64,000 nt of DNA. Source: Leptolyngbya sp. NIES-2104 (GTDB lineage: Bacteria > Cyanobacteriota > Cyanobacteriia > Leptolyngbyales > Leptolyngbyaceae). Positions 37,785-46,467 of this stretch are shown here, in pieces; positions within the stretch are counted from its first letter, which is position 1; each line of letters begins with the position of its first letter. The stretch covers positions 3,844,001-3,908,000 of the forward strand of contig NZ_BBWW01000001.1 of assembly GCF_001485215.1 (NCBI RefSeq), read 5' to 3'. The notes below the pieces were generated by a model. It had not been told where the DNA came from. It was given only the letters and a program-made list of their open reading frames with translations, and did no database searches. Position numbers and translations under genes: made by a program.

Positions 37785-39068
37785 TCAACGACTGGTGTAG
37801 TAATTGCGGGTGCCTTTGGCATCAATCGCTTCTCCTAATCGTTGCAGTGCGTGAACATAAGCCGCCGTTCGAATTGAGATTGAAAGTTCTTGCGCGATCG
37901 ACCAAATTCGCTCAGCTTCCTCGACCATTTTCCGCTGTAGTGATTGATTGACTTCTCCTAATGTCCAGTACAATCCATTCCGGTTCTGTACCCATTCAAA
38001 GTAGCTCACCGTAACACCGCCCGCATTCACGAGAATATCTGGGAACACATAGATGCCTTTGTCCTCTAAAATTGCATCTGCACTAGATGTAATCGGACCA
38101 TTTGCAAGTTCAAAGATGAGCTTCGCTCGAATGTTGTTTGCATTGGTCTCAGTGATCTGATTTTCTAAGGCAGCAGGGAGCAGAATATCAACATCGAGTT
38201 CTAATAGTTCTTCGTTGGTCATGCGATCGTGGTCTGCAAGATTACAAACACTCCCTTCACAGTACACCGCTTGAATTTCACGAGTCGAATTCTTATGCTG
38301 TCGGATACTCGGAATGTCTAATCCAGCTTCAGAATAGATTGCCCCTTTAGAGTCGCTCACCGCAACCACTTTATAGCCCGCCCGGTAGAGCAATTCTGCG
38401 ATCGTAGCTCCCGCATTTCCAAACCCTTGAACAGCAACTGTAGTATCTTGCGGCTTCCGGTCAAACTTCGGTAACATTGCCTCAATCACAAACAGTGCAC
38501 CCATTGCAGTCGCGGTATCTCGTCCCAAACTCCCGCCCATTGCGATCGGCTTTCCAGTTACGACTCCCGGTGTGTTCTGCCGTCGAATGATGCTGTACTG
38601 ATCCATCATCCAGCCCATCACCATCGCATTCGTGTAAACATCTGGCGCGAGAATGTCGGTATCTGGTCCGATGAAATCTGCGATCGCGTCAATATACCCC
38701 CGACTCAATCGCTCCAATTCCAACTTTGATAAAGCTTTCGGATTGACTGCAATACCGCCCTTAGCTCCTCCAAACGGTAAGTTTAACGCAGCACACTTAA
38801 ACGTCATCCAAAATGCTAACGATTGCACTTCATCTAGAGTGACATTAGGATGATACCTGACACCTCCTTTGCCTGCTCCACGCGAATCGTCGTAGCGCAC
38901 TCGATAGCCTTGAAACACTTTCAGCGAACCATCATCCATCCGGACTGGAATTGCAACAGATAAGGAAGCTTTCGCGTATTTTAGAGACTCGATCGCATCT
39001 TCGGAAAGGGTCGTATATTTCAAAGCTTGCTGCAATCGTTGTGAGGCATCCGCTAATAGAGAAGACAT
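37785..39068 (-). CDS. gdhA: Glu/Leu/Phe/Val dehydrogenase (glutamate dehydrogenase)
   Basis: The 427-residue enzyme has the glutamate dehydrogenase signature 'LPFGGAKGGI' (Lys in the K-G-G region) near residue 95, and the Rossmann motif 'VQGFGNAGATIAE' near residue 210. It reductively aminates 2-oxoglutarate or oxidises glutamate. I use the ATG at 39068, preceded by GGAGGT on the coding strand, instead of a longer reading to 39167. Whether it prefers NAD or NADP is not decided here. Confidence 0.92.
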   Translation of the reverse strand: MSSLLADASQRLQQALKYTTLSEDAIESLKYAKASLSVAIPVRMDDGSLKVFQGYRVRYDDSRGAGKGGVRYHPNVTLDEVQSLAFWMTFKCAALNLPFGGAKGGIAVNPKALSKLELERLSRGYIDAIADFIGPDTDILAPDVYTNAMVMGWMMDQYSIIRRQNTPGVVTGKPIAMGGSLGRDTATAMGALFVIEAMLPKFDRKPQDTTVAVQGFGNAGATIAELLYRAGYKVVAVSDSKGAIYSEAGLDIPSIRQHKNSTREIQAVYCEGSVCNLADHDRMTNEELLELDVDILLPAALENQITETNANNIRAKLIFELANGPITSSADAILEDKGIYVFPDILVNAGGVTVSYFEWVQNRNGLYWTLGEVNQSLQRKMVEEAERIWSIAQELSISIRTAAYVHALQRLGEAIDAKGTRNYYTSR

Positions 39069-39233
39069 CGCGACCTCCAGAAAAGGTACTATCAGCCTAG
39101 CAAGTTCGGTATCACGGCATACGGTTTTGATGCAGAAATTAACTCCGAAAAAATGAAGCGCAATCAAAAGCGGAGTTTGTCTCGGTGAACTTGTAGAGCA
39201 TCTAAACTATTATCGATCGCACTCTAAATCGTC

Positions 39234-39671
39234 ATGAAAACTGCTGTTGTCTTTGTCAGTTTATTTCTGTATGCGATTTCTCTTGCTAACCCTGTCTTTT
39301 ACTTTATCCGCTCGGAATCTTCGGGCTATACTTCGCCTGAAGTTCAGCACGGAATCAGTGTGTTGCTTACAGCTTGGTTAGGAATCTTTTTCAGTCAATT
39401 TGGTTGGTTTGCTAATCCGCCCTACTTTCTGAGTCTTTTGTTTGTTTGGATGCAACATCAGCGAATCGCGATCGCGTTTAGTGCCCTCGCTCTTGTCGTC
39501 GGCATCACGAATACGATTTGGCTCTTTCACCAGACCCTACCCGCTGATGAGGCATTGATTAATAAAATGAAGCTACAGCACCTAGGGAGCGGTTATTACT
39601 TCTGGATAACCGCACTGATCATTCCGTTTGTTTGGAGCACAGTTCGATCGTTCTACTCGAAGCCAAGATGA
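39234..39671 (+). CDS. Small cyanobacterial membrane protein, unknown function
   Basis: The 145-residue protein has about four hydrophobic segments (near residues 3-22, 40-58, 65-90 and 120-140) and a PNF/PxFY-type loop. It looks like an integral membrane protein, with no known domain or motif recognised. It is divergent from gdhA and overlaps the 3' end of aroE by 19 bases, tail to tail. Confidence 0.6.
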   Translation: MKTAVVFVSLFLYAISLANPVFYFIRSESSGYTSPEVQHGISVLLTAWLGIFFSQFGWFANPPYFLSLLFVWMQHQRIAIAFSALALVVGITNTIWLFHQTLPADEALINKMKLQHLGSGYYFWITALIIPFVWSTVRSFYSKPR

Positions 39672-40504
39672 ACTCGTAACGATCTCCGCATCACCACATC
39701 AGGAACAGTCTGCTCTGTCCAAATTTCCAAAGCTGCCGCGCCTTGTTGGACGAGCATTTCTAAACCGTCGATCGCTTCAATTTCCCGCTGTTGTGCCTGT
39801 TGTAAAAATTTCGTCGGATTTGGCACATAAATCAAGTCGTAAGCGATCGCATTAGGTTTGATCAGATTCGCTTGCTCTTCAGTTAAAGGGGATTGATCGG
39901 AGTTGGGTGACATTCCGATTGGCGTAGTATTGACCACCAAATCCGCACGAGGCAGAAACTCAGAGAGTTGCTCCCAAGTGTGAACTGACAGCGAATCGAG
40001 TGACCAAGATCGAGCAAATTCCTGGATCTTCTCAGCATTGCGTCCGACTACATGAATTTCTGCAAATCCTAACTGATTGCAACCTGCTACAACGGCTCTC
40101 GCGGCTCCACCATTTCCAAGAATAAGCGCGATCGAGGATTTCCAATCTCGCTCTCTAATCGGTGCCATAAATCCAACAATATCCGTATTCGTGCCACACC
40201 AACCGCGATCGCTGTTCCAAACGGTATTCACGGCTCCGATCGCTCTTGCCACATCGGTAATCTCAGATAAGAGCGGCATGATCGTTTGTTTGTGCGGAAT
40301 CGTAACGCTGAAGCCTCGGAGATCGATCGCACGAAAACCCGCGATCGCAGTGTTTAAATCTTCAGGTCGAATGTGAAACGGAACATACGCGAAATCGATT
40401 TGCATTTGAGCGATCGCCGCATTGTGCATGATCGGAGACAAGGAATGTTCGATCGGATCACCAATCACACCCAGCAGCTTTGTTTTACCCGTAATTCGAT
40501 TCAT
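39653..40504 (-). CDS. aroE: Shikimate dehydrogenase
   Basis: The 283-residue enzyme reduces 3-dehydroshikimate to shikimate with NADPH in aromatic synthesis. Substrate motifs are '[14 protein letters not shown]' (residues 15-28) and 'SVTIPHK'. The NADPH-binding part is '[13 protein letters not shown]', in place of the more usual GxGGxA. The start codon lies inside the last part of minE, with a 20-base overlap, so translation is probably coupled. That makes it the third gene of minD-minE-aroE. Confidence 0.94.
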   Translation of the reverse strand: MNRITGKTKLLGVIGDPIEHSLSPIMHNAAIAQMQIDFAYVPFHIRPEDLNTAIAGFRAIDLRGFSVTIPHKQTIMPLLSEITDVARAIGAVNTVWNSDRGWCGTNTDIVGFMAPIRERDWKSSIALILGNGGAARAVVAGCNQLGFAEIHVVGRNAEKIQEFARSWSLDSLSVHTWEQLSEFLPRADLVVNTTPIGMSPNSDQSPLTEEQANLIKPNAIAYDLIYVPNPTKFLQQAQQREIEAIDGLEMLVQQGAAALEIWTEQTVPDVVMRRSLRVHLGFE

Positions 40505-40877
40505 TCTTCGGTGGTGCAGGCTTAGCGGGTTCAGTCTTGGGCGGATCTTCGGTTAAAACGGCTTCGGTCAGGGTTAAATCAAGCTGAATCCCATCTTCCG
40601 CAGGCTTATCATCCGTCATTGTCCGAATTCGTCGAATCGGAAGATTGGCGATCAAAGAAGTCGATCGCTGATGATTTTCCAGCGAAAACTCCATCCCTTC
40701 ATCGAGTTCCACATAGCGCGACACCACATCGAGAATTTCCTTTCGCAACTCCTCAACCATATGGGGCGGTAAATCTGCTCGATCGTGTGCCAAGACCAAC
40801 TTGAGCCGACGTTTAACATCCGTGCGGCTATTGTCCACAGTTCGAGAAAATAAGCGATCGAGAAATTCGGTGATCAT
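40485..40877 (-). CDS. minE: Cell division topological specificity factor MinE
   Basis: The 130-residue protein has the MinE start '[12 protein letters not shown]' and the conserved '[20 protein letters not shown]' region. MinE stimulates MinD ATPase and drives the oscillation that places the division site. The C-terminal 45 residues are a longer Pro/Glu/Thr-rich tail than in E. coli MinE (88 residues). I choose the ATG at 40877 over the TTG at 40892. It lies 29 bases downstream of minD and overlaps aroE. Confidence 0.93.
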   Translation of the reverse strand: MITEFLDRLFSRTVDNSRTDVKRRLKLVLAHDRADLPPHMVEELRKEILDVVSRYVELDEGMEFSLENHQRSTSLIANLPIRRIRTMTDDKPAEDGIQLDLTLTEAVLTEDPPKTEPAKPAPPKNESNYG

Positions 40878-40906
40878 GAGCAACAGATGCAAACAGTGAA
40901 ATGAAT

Positions 40907-41710
40907 TTAATTCTTACCTGAAAATCGACCAAACAATCGAGCAAAGAACCCTTCTTTTGGCGGTTCTAAGTTCATTAAGGGTACCCGTTCTCCTTCCAAA
41001 CGGCGCACAATGTTATCGAAAGCCGTTGCCGCCAGCGAGGGTGTTTCTGATAATACCAGCGGTTCGCCTTTATTCGTCGAAACAATCACTTTCTCATCGT
41101 CCGGAACTACTCCGAGCAGTTGAACCGCCAGGATTTCTTGCACATCTTCGACCGACATCATATCGTTCGCTTGCACCATATTCGGTCGAATCCGATTCAC
41201 AATCAGATTAATCCGTTTAATGTTGTTCGCTTCGAGCAGTCCGATGACCCGATCGCCATCTCGAACCGCTGCAATTTCGGGGGTCGTGACGATGATTGCT
41301 TCTCGTGCGGCAGCGATCGCATTTTGAAAGCCCATCTCAATCCCTGCCGGACAATCGATCAAGATGTACTCATACACTCGTGACAAGGCATTTACCAATT
41401 GTCGCATTTGATCCGGAGTGACGGCTTCTTTAGTGCGATTTTGCGCCGCAGGAAGTAAGACCAAATTTTGGAATCGCTTATCTTTGACTAAAGCTTGTTC
41501 TAACCTGCATTGTCCGGCTAAAACTTCAACCGCGGTGTAGACCACGCGATTTTCTAGCCCTAATAATAAGTCTAAATTTCTCAATCCAAAGTCAGCATCA
41601 ATCACAGCAACTTTACGCCGCCGTTTTGCCAGTGCCATACCGAGGTTTGCGGTCGTGGTGGTTTTGCCGACTCCACCTTTTCCCGAAGTGATAACGATGA
41701 TACGCGCCAT
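40907..41710 (-). CDS. minD: Septum site-determining ATPase MinD
   Basis: The 267-residue deviant Walker ATPase starts '[18 protein letters not shown]', with both lysines of KGGVGKT. It binds the membrane through a C-terminal amphipathic helix ('FFARLFGRF') and recruits MinC and MinE. '[21 protein letters not shown]' (shown in part) is typical. It begins the minD-minE-aroE run. minC lies upstream on the same strand but is split off by 472 bases that contain a mobile element. Confidence 0.96.
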   Translation of the reverse strand: MARIIVITSGKGGVGKTTTTANLGMALAKRRRKVAVIDADFGLRNLDLLLGLENRVVYTAVEVLAGQCRLEQALVKDKRFQNLVLLPAAQNRTKEAVTPDQMRQLVNALSRVYEYILIDCPAGIEMGFQNAIAAAREAIIVTTPEIAAVRDGDRVIGLLEANNIKRINLIVNRIRPNMVQANDMMSVEDVQEILAVQLLGVVPDDEKVIVSTNKGEPLVLSETPSLAATAFDNIVRRLEGERVPLMNLEPPKEGFFARLFGRFSGKN

Positions 41711-42182
41711 TAATAAAAATCCGCCTTGGAGATGAACGGAATATCCTAATTACAGGTTTTATAGGATATCAGAATTCGGAATTTGAAGCGTTCAGAATCT
41801 AGCACGATTTGGAAACGAGATAAAGAAAATTCTCTAAATTCCGGGGTCGATCGCCCACTAGCATAGCGCAGGCAACAATTCGCATTCGTTCTGAGCTACA
41901 AAGCTTTACGGCAGATATGAACGATCGTGACGAATTTCAAATTGAGGATAAGAGAGTCTTTTCGCTTCGATTGCCTGCCGCCCTGAAATGAATTTCGGGC
42001 TAATCGTGGAAAGTCTACTGAAGTAGACTCGGAGCCAACTTGAGATTCTTAGTCCTTTTCAAAGGACTTTCGTCGATTAGCCCGAAATTCCATTTCAGGG
42101 CGGGATATGGCAACGATCGACAACTTTTCAAACATCCTCTAAGACTCATTCCAGAGGGGTTCTTAATTCTGAAAAATACGAT
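41711..42182. other. Intergenic region between minC and minD
   Basis: The 472 bases contain the promoter of minD, the 188-bp MITE-like element at 41952-42139, and a short cctct/agagg hairpin near 42136-42157 just downstream of minC. No gene was seen. The element lies about 40 bases after the minC stop, so it could also end minC transcription. Confidence 0.6.
41952..42139. mobile_element. MITE-like element, copy 1 (188 bp)
   Basis: This is homologous along its whole length to the 208-bp element at 52941-53148. The right terminal repeat is gaggatgtttgaaaagt (read inward); at the left end only GAG is left, after a 20-base internal deletion. It is bounded by TAA on both sides, a 3-bp TNA target duplication. 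Inside are a long inverted repeat around 'gccctgaaat...' and two hairpins (agtctact/agtagact and agtccttt/aaaggact). It encodes no protein. Confidence 0.85.
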
Positions 42183-43088
42183 CTAATCCTCTCTCCGGAT
42201 GACAAAATCTGCTGCTCTCGCGATCCGAATACTGCCTTGCGGTGACACATACGCCACTTCTGGAAAATATTGTGCAGGCGGCGTTTCTGGGGCACGCGCT
42301 ACATAATCCGCAATCCGAATCTGGGTCGGCTCCAATTGCAGCGCCATAATCAAACATTTCGCATTGCCCTTACACCCCGCGTGTGCCACTCCCCGCAGCC
42401 GACCCCAAACGAGAATGTCGCCTTCTGCGATGATCGTACTTCCCGGATTCAGATCGCCCATTACAAGCACGGTTCCGTTGTGGCGAATTTCAGTGCCCGA
42501 TCGTAAAGTCATCTGAATGTAGAGCGGCTCCTCCATTGCGGTTGCAGCTTCCTGCTTCACCACTAACGGATCAGCCGCTGTGATTTGCTCGACTGAATAG
42601 CCCGCTGTTGCCGCGACGACCGCAGTTTGGCGGCGACGAGTGTGGACGGATTTGAGTTGCAGTTGGACATCGGTAAGGGCTTCAGCGATCGCGCTAAGTT
42701 GCCGCGTGTCGAGTAAGCGATCGTCTGAGTTTAGATGCACGATCGTATTCGGTTGCCATTGCCGTTCGCGTCCGGCTAAAAGCTGTTTCAGTTGCTGCCA
42801 AAGTTCTCCCCATGCTAGTGCCACTTTAGAAGTTGCCTCCGATTCGGGCGGTAAGATCAGATGTAGGACTCCCTCTTTGGATTTGAGGCGGACTTGGAGA
42901 TCCTCGATCGCAGTCTTCGGTACATCGGGTGTTTCGAGCGGGGGGAGATCGAGTAAGTTCGCTTCGATATCGGGGCTGGAGACGGGTTCCGGGGTGGTTG
43001 GAGTCGAATCGTTCGAAACGGACGAGACAGAAGTATCAGAAGTCATGCCTTCACTGGGGGCTGCAACGGATAGATCATATTCACTCAT
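42183..43088 (-). CDS. minC: Septum site-determining protein MinC
   Basis: The 301-residue protein ends in the MinC β-helix domain: 'QMTLRSGTEIRHNGTVLVMGDLNPGSTI' (shown in part) and 'GRLRGVAHAG'. It is a division inhibitor carried by MinD. The N-terminal region is longer and more variable than in E. coli, with a Ser/Thr/Glu-rich stretch up to about residue 50. I start at the ATG at 43088 (MSEYDL). The gene is divergent from susA and is separated from minD by the MITE-like element. Confidence 0.92.
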   Translation of the reverse strand: MSEYDLSVAAPSEGMTSDTSVSSVSNDSTPTTPEPVSSPDIEANLLDLPPLETPDVPKTAIEDLQVRLKSKEGVLHLILPPESEATSKVALAWGELWQQLKQLLAGRERQWQPNTIVHLNSDDRLLDTRQLSAIAEALTDVQLQLKSVHTRRRQTAVVAATAGYSVEQITAADPLVVKQEAATAMEEPLYIQMTLRSGTEIRHNGTVLVMGDLNPGSTIIAEGDILVWGRLRGVAHAGCKGNAKCLIMALQLEPTQIRIADYVARAPETPPAQYFPEVAYVSPQGSIRIARAADFVIRRED

Positions 43089-43189
43089 TGGGCGGTTTGC
43101 AACATTGTTTCGATCGACAGACGCGATCCCCAAGTTTTTTTCATTAGGGTGTGATGGCGATTTTCTGACCAATATTACGAGGAGCGGAG

Positions 43190-45589
43190 ATGTCAGACCT
43201 AATTCAAGCAGTTCTAGATAGCGATGAAAAGTCCGATTTACGCAATTTTGCAAGTGTGTTGCGATCGGATGGTAAACAGTATTTTCTCAGAAATGAGATT
43301 TTGCAACTGTTTGAAGAGTTCGCGCAGCAATACAACAAACAAGATTCATTTCGATTGGAAAAACTAATTAGATATGTGCAAGAAATTATCGTCGAAGATC
43401 AAAGTTTATATTTAGTAATTCGTCCGACCATTGCGCGACAAGAGGCGTATCGTCTGTTGGAAGATTTGACGATCGAGCCGATTACGATTCAAGAATTGCT
43501 AGATATTCGCGATCGCTTTGTAAATCACTATCATCCTCAAGATGGTGATGTATTTGAAATTGATTTTGCGTCGTTTTATGATTACTCGCCTGTTCTGCGC
43601 GACCCGAAAAATATTGGAAAAGGCGTAGATTATTTGAATCGCTATTTGTCGAGCCGATTTTTTCAAGATTCAGGAAAAGGACAGGAAACACTGTTTCAAT
43701 TTCTGCAATTGCATCAATATAATGGGGTGCAGCTATTAATTAATGGACGAATTCGATCACCGAAAGAATTGAGCGATCGCGTAAAACAAGCGCTGGGATT
43801 TTTAAGCGATCGAGATCCGAATGAATCTTTTGAATCATTTCGATTTGATCTGCAAAATCTTGGATTTGAACCGGGTTGGGGAAATACAACCGCACGAGTC
43901 AGAGAAACGCTAGAAATTTTAGATCAATTAATCGATTTGCCCGATCACCAAATTTTAGAAGCGTTTGTTTCTCGAATTCCGATGATTTTCCGAGTGGCAA
44001 TTATTTCGCCGCATGGATGGTTTGGACAAGAGGGAGTGTTAGGCAGACCTGATACAGGCGGACAAATTGTTTACATTCTGGATCAGGTCAAAAGTTTAGA
44101 GAAACAATTGCAGGAAGACATTCGGCTGTCTGGATTAAATATAAGTCCGAAAGTCATTGTTTTAACGAGACTGATTCCAAATAGTGATGGAACGCTTTGC
44201 AATCAGAGACTTGAGAAAATTTATGGAACAACAGATGCCTGGATTTTACGAGTTCCATTCCGTGAATTTAATCTAAATTTGACTCAGAATTGGATTTCAC
44301 GATTTGAAATTTGGTCCTATTTGGAGACATTCTCGATCGATGCCGAACACGAACTTCGAGCCGAGTTTCAAGGCAGACCTGATTTAATCATCGGAAATTA
44401 CACAGACGGAAATCTCGTAGCATTTCTACTTTCAAGACGTTTGAAAGTTACATATTGCATTATTGCTCACGCTCTTGAAAAATCGAAATACCTATTTAGT
44501 AATCTTTACTGGCAAGAATCCGAAGAAAAATACCACTTCTCACTGCAATTTACAGCAGATTTGATCGCGATGAACGCTGCAAATTTCATTATCAGCAGCA
44601 CCTATCAGGAAATTGTAGGAACGCCAGAAAGCGTTGGACAATATGAATCTTATAAGTCCTTCACGATGCCCAATTTATATCATGTTGTTAATGGAATCGA
44701 GTTGTTTAGCCCTAAATTTAATGTCGTTCCTCCGGGTGTAAATGAAGCGGTTTATTTCCCCTTTAATCAAACCGAAGAACGATTATTGAACGATCGACAA
44801 CGCCTAGAAAATCTCTTATTCACCGATGAAGATCCAGATTCCATCTTCGGCACACTCGACGATCCAACGAAGCGCCCTTTGTTCTCGATGGCGAGGCTCG
44901 ATCGTATTAAAAATCTCACCGGACTTGCAGAAGCGTACGGAAAAAGCGAAGCGCTTCAATCTCGCTGTAATTTAATCTTGGTGGCTGGAAAGATTCGAGT
45001 TGACGATTCCGATGACTATGAGGAGATTAGTGAGATTGAGAAACTCTACGAAATTATCGATCGATACAATCTCAAAGGCAAAATTCGCTGGCTTGGTGTG
45101 CGACTGCCAAAAGGCGACACCGGAGAAGTCTATCGAGTGATCGCCGATCGACAAGGCATTTTCGTGCAGCCTGCCTTGTTTGAAGCGTTTGGATTGACCA
45201 TTCTCGAGTCGATGCTCACCGGACTGCCAACCTTTGCGACTCGATTCGGAGGTCCACTCGAAATCATCCAAGATAAAGTCAACGGTTTCTACATCAATCC
45301 AACCGATCACGAAGAAGTTGCAGACGTGATTCTGAAATTTTTGGAGCAATGCGATCGCGATCCGAACTATTGGAATGAAATTTCTCGCAAAGGTATCGAT
45401 CGTGTCTACAGCACTTACACCTGGAAGATTCACACAACTCGACTGTTGTCGCTGGCAAAAATCTACGGTTTCTGGAACTACACTTCTCAGGAGAATCGCG
45501 AGGATTTATTGAGATACGTCGAATCGTTGTTCTATCTCCTATACAAACCGAGAGCGCAACAACTATTACAGGAACAAATGCAGCGATAA
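43190..45589 (+). CDS. susA: Sucrose synthase
   Basis: The 799-residue GT4-type enzyme interconverts sucrose + NDP and fructose + NDP-glucose, and mostly cleaves sucrose in cyanobacteria. The N-terminal regulatory half is followed by 'GRPDTGGQIVYILDQVK' near residue 285. The C-terminal GT-B half contains the E-x7-E motif in 'EAFGLTILE' near residue 660. AGGAGCGGA precedes the ATG. It is divergent from minC with 101 bases between. Sucrose metabolism of this type is typical of filamentous cyanobacteria. Confidence 0.95.
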   Translation: MSDLIQAVLDSDEKSDLRNFASVLRSDGKQYFLRNEILQLFEEFAQQYNKQDSFRLEKLIRYVQEIIVEDQSLYLVIRPTIARQEAYRLLEDLTIEPITIQELLDIRDRFVNHYHPQDGDVFEIDFASFYDYSPVLRDPKNIGKGVDYLNRYLSSRFFQDSGKGQETLFQFLQLHQYNGVQLLINGRIRSPKELSDRVKQALGFLSDRDPNESFESFRFDLQNLGFEPGWGNTTARVRETLEILDQLIDLPDHQILEAFVSRIPMIFRVAIISPHGWFGQEGVLGRPDTGGQIVYILDQVKSLEKQLQEDIRLSGLNISPKVIVLTRLIPNSDGTLCNQRLEKIYGTTDAWILRVPFREFNLNLTQNWISRFEIWSYLETFSIDAEHELRAEFQGRPDLIIGNYTDGNLVAFLLSRRLKVTYCIIAHALEKSKYLFSNLYWQESEEKYHFSLQFTADLIAMNAANFIISSTYQEIVGTPESVGQYESYKSFTMPNLYHVVNGIELFSPKFNVVPPGVNEAVYFPFNQTEERLLNDRQRLENLLFTDEDPDSIFGTLDDPTKRPLFSMARLDRIKNLTGLAEAYGKSEALQSRCNLILVAGKIRVDDSDDYEEISEIEKLYEIIDRYNLKGKIRWLGVRLPKGDTGEVYRVIADRQGIFVQPALFEAFGLTILESMLTGLPTFATRFGGPLEIIQDKVNGFYINPTDHEEVADVILKFLEQCDRDPNYWNEISRKGIDRVYSTYTWKIHTTRLLSLAKIYGFWNYTSQENREDLLRYVESLFYLLYKPRAQQLLQEQMQR

Positions 45590-45608
45590 GCGAAAGCGCG
45601 ATCGCATC

Positions 45609-46373
45609 TCAAGATCCGGGCAACTGATTCGGATCGAAACCTTGCGATCGCAAAAATGCTTCTAGCTGTTCTCGACGTTCCCGTTCTTGCTCTGCCCGTT
45701 CCCGTTCTTGCTCTGCCCGTTCATCTGGGGACAGCAGCAAATTGCCCTCACTATCCCACCAGCGCAACCAGGGGGAAGTCATATTGCCATATCGCCCTTC
45801 CCAGATGCCCAACTCCACGCCCAGTGGAGCGATCAAGTAATGTCCCCGCTCATTCGGTTGGCATCTCTGGTAGCGATTCGCAATCAGTTCGTACACTTCT
45901 ACAGAAGCCCGCTGCACTTCATAAATGGCATAAAACGGAATGTGGATCGCTTGCTCATACACCCAAAACTTTCCAGCCTTAGCGGACTCGCTGCTAAACG
46001 GAGACGTATAATCTCGTTCCTCTGTCCCATCACCAGAGACAAATTCGATCGCAATCAACGGCGCAATAATTTCTTTCCACATCACATAAGACCGTCGCCA
46101 CTGCCCATTGATTAGGGGCGGCACATTTGGCACATAAAACCAGTCAGGGGCTTCGGCTCCTCGCTCTGGTGGGTCAGTCAGTTGCCAGTAAATCCCGCAA
46201 TCTTGCCCGATCGCAAACTGTCCATCGGGGTGCAGCGCTTCTAGAATCGGTTGAATCGATGTAGTGAGCAAAATGCTCTGAGGATGTTCCTGGAAGTTTT
46301 TCACGAACGTACCATCGGACTCTGGCAATTGGGTGTGATCCGGTAAGCTAAGGGCGGGTTTGGCGATCGTCAT
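45609..46373 (-). CDS. Uma2 family protein with C-terminal Glu/Arg/Gln repeat
   Basis: The 254-residue protein has a Uma2/DUF820 domain: 'EAPDWFYVPNV' and 'IAPLIAIEFVSGDG' hold the likely Asp and Glu. A C-terminal ERAEQER tandem (about residues 218-238) probably forms a charged coiled helix. The three Uma2 genes of the window differ, so they are not recent copies. It is convergent with susA. The function of the family is not established. Confidence 0.82.
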   Translation of the reverse strand: MTIAKPALSLPDHTQLPESDGTFVKNFQEHPQSILLTTSIQPILEALHPDGQFAIGQDCGIYWQLTDPPERGAEAPDWFYVPNVPPLINGQWRRSYVMWKEIIAPLIAIEFVSGDGTEERDYTSPFSSESAKAGKFWVYEQAIHIPFYAIYEVQRASVEVYELIANRYQRCQPNERGHYLIAPLGVELGIWEGRYGNMTSPWLRWWDSEGNLLLSPDERAEQERERAEQERERREQLEAFLRSQGFDPNQLPGS

Positions 46374-46432
46374 AGCGAATATTTCCCAGAGCGAAAAGCG
46401 ATCGATCCTATTCTATCTGCATCGATCAAACA

Positions 46433-46458
46433 TTAAAAAAGAGGGATTGCTCCCTCTT
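46433..46458 (-). terminator. Rho-independent terminator after the PEP-CTERM gene
   Basis: A perfect 8-bp stem (aagaggga / tccctctt) with a 4-base loop is followed, in minus-strand reading, by a run of T. It lies just beyond the PEP-CTERM stop. Confidence 0.88.
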
Positions 46459-46467
46459 AGCTTTGAT

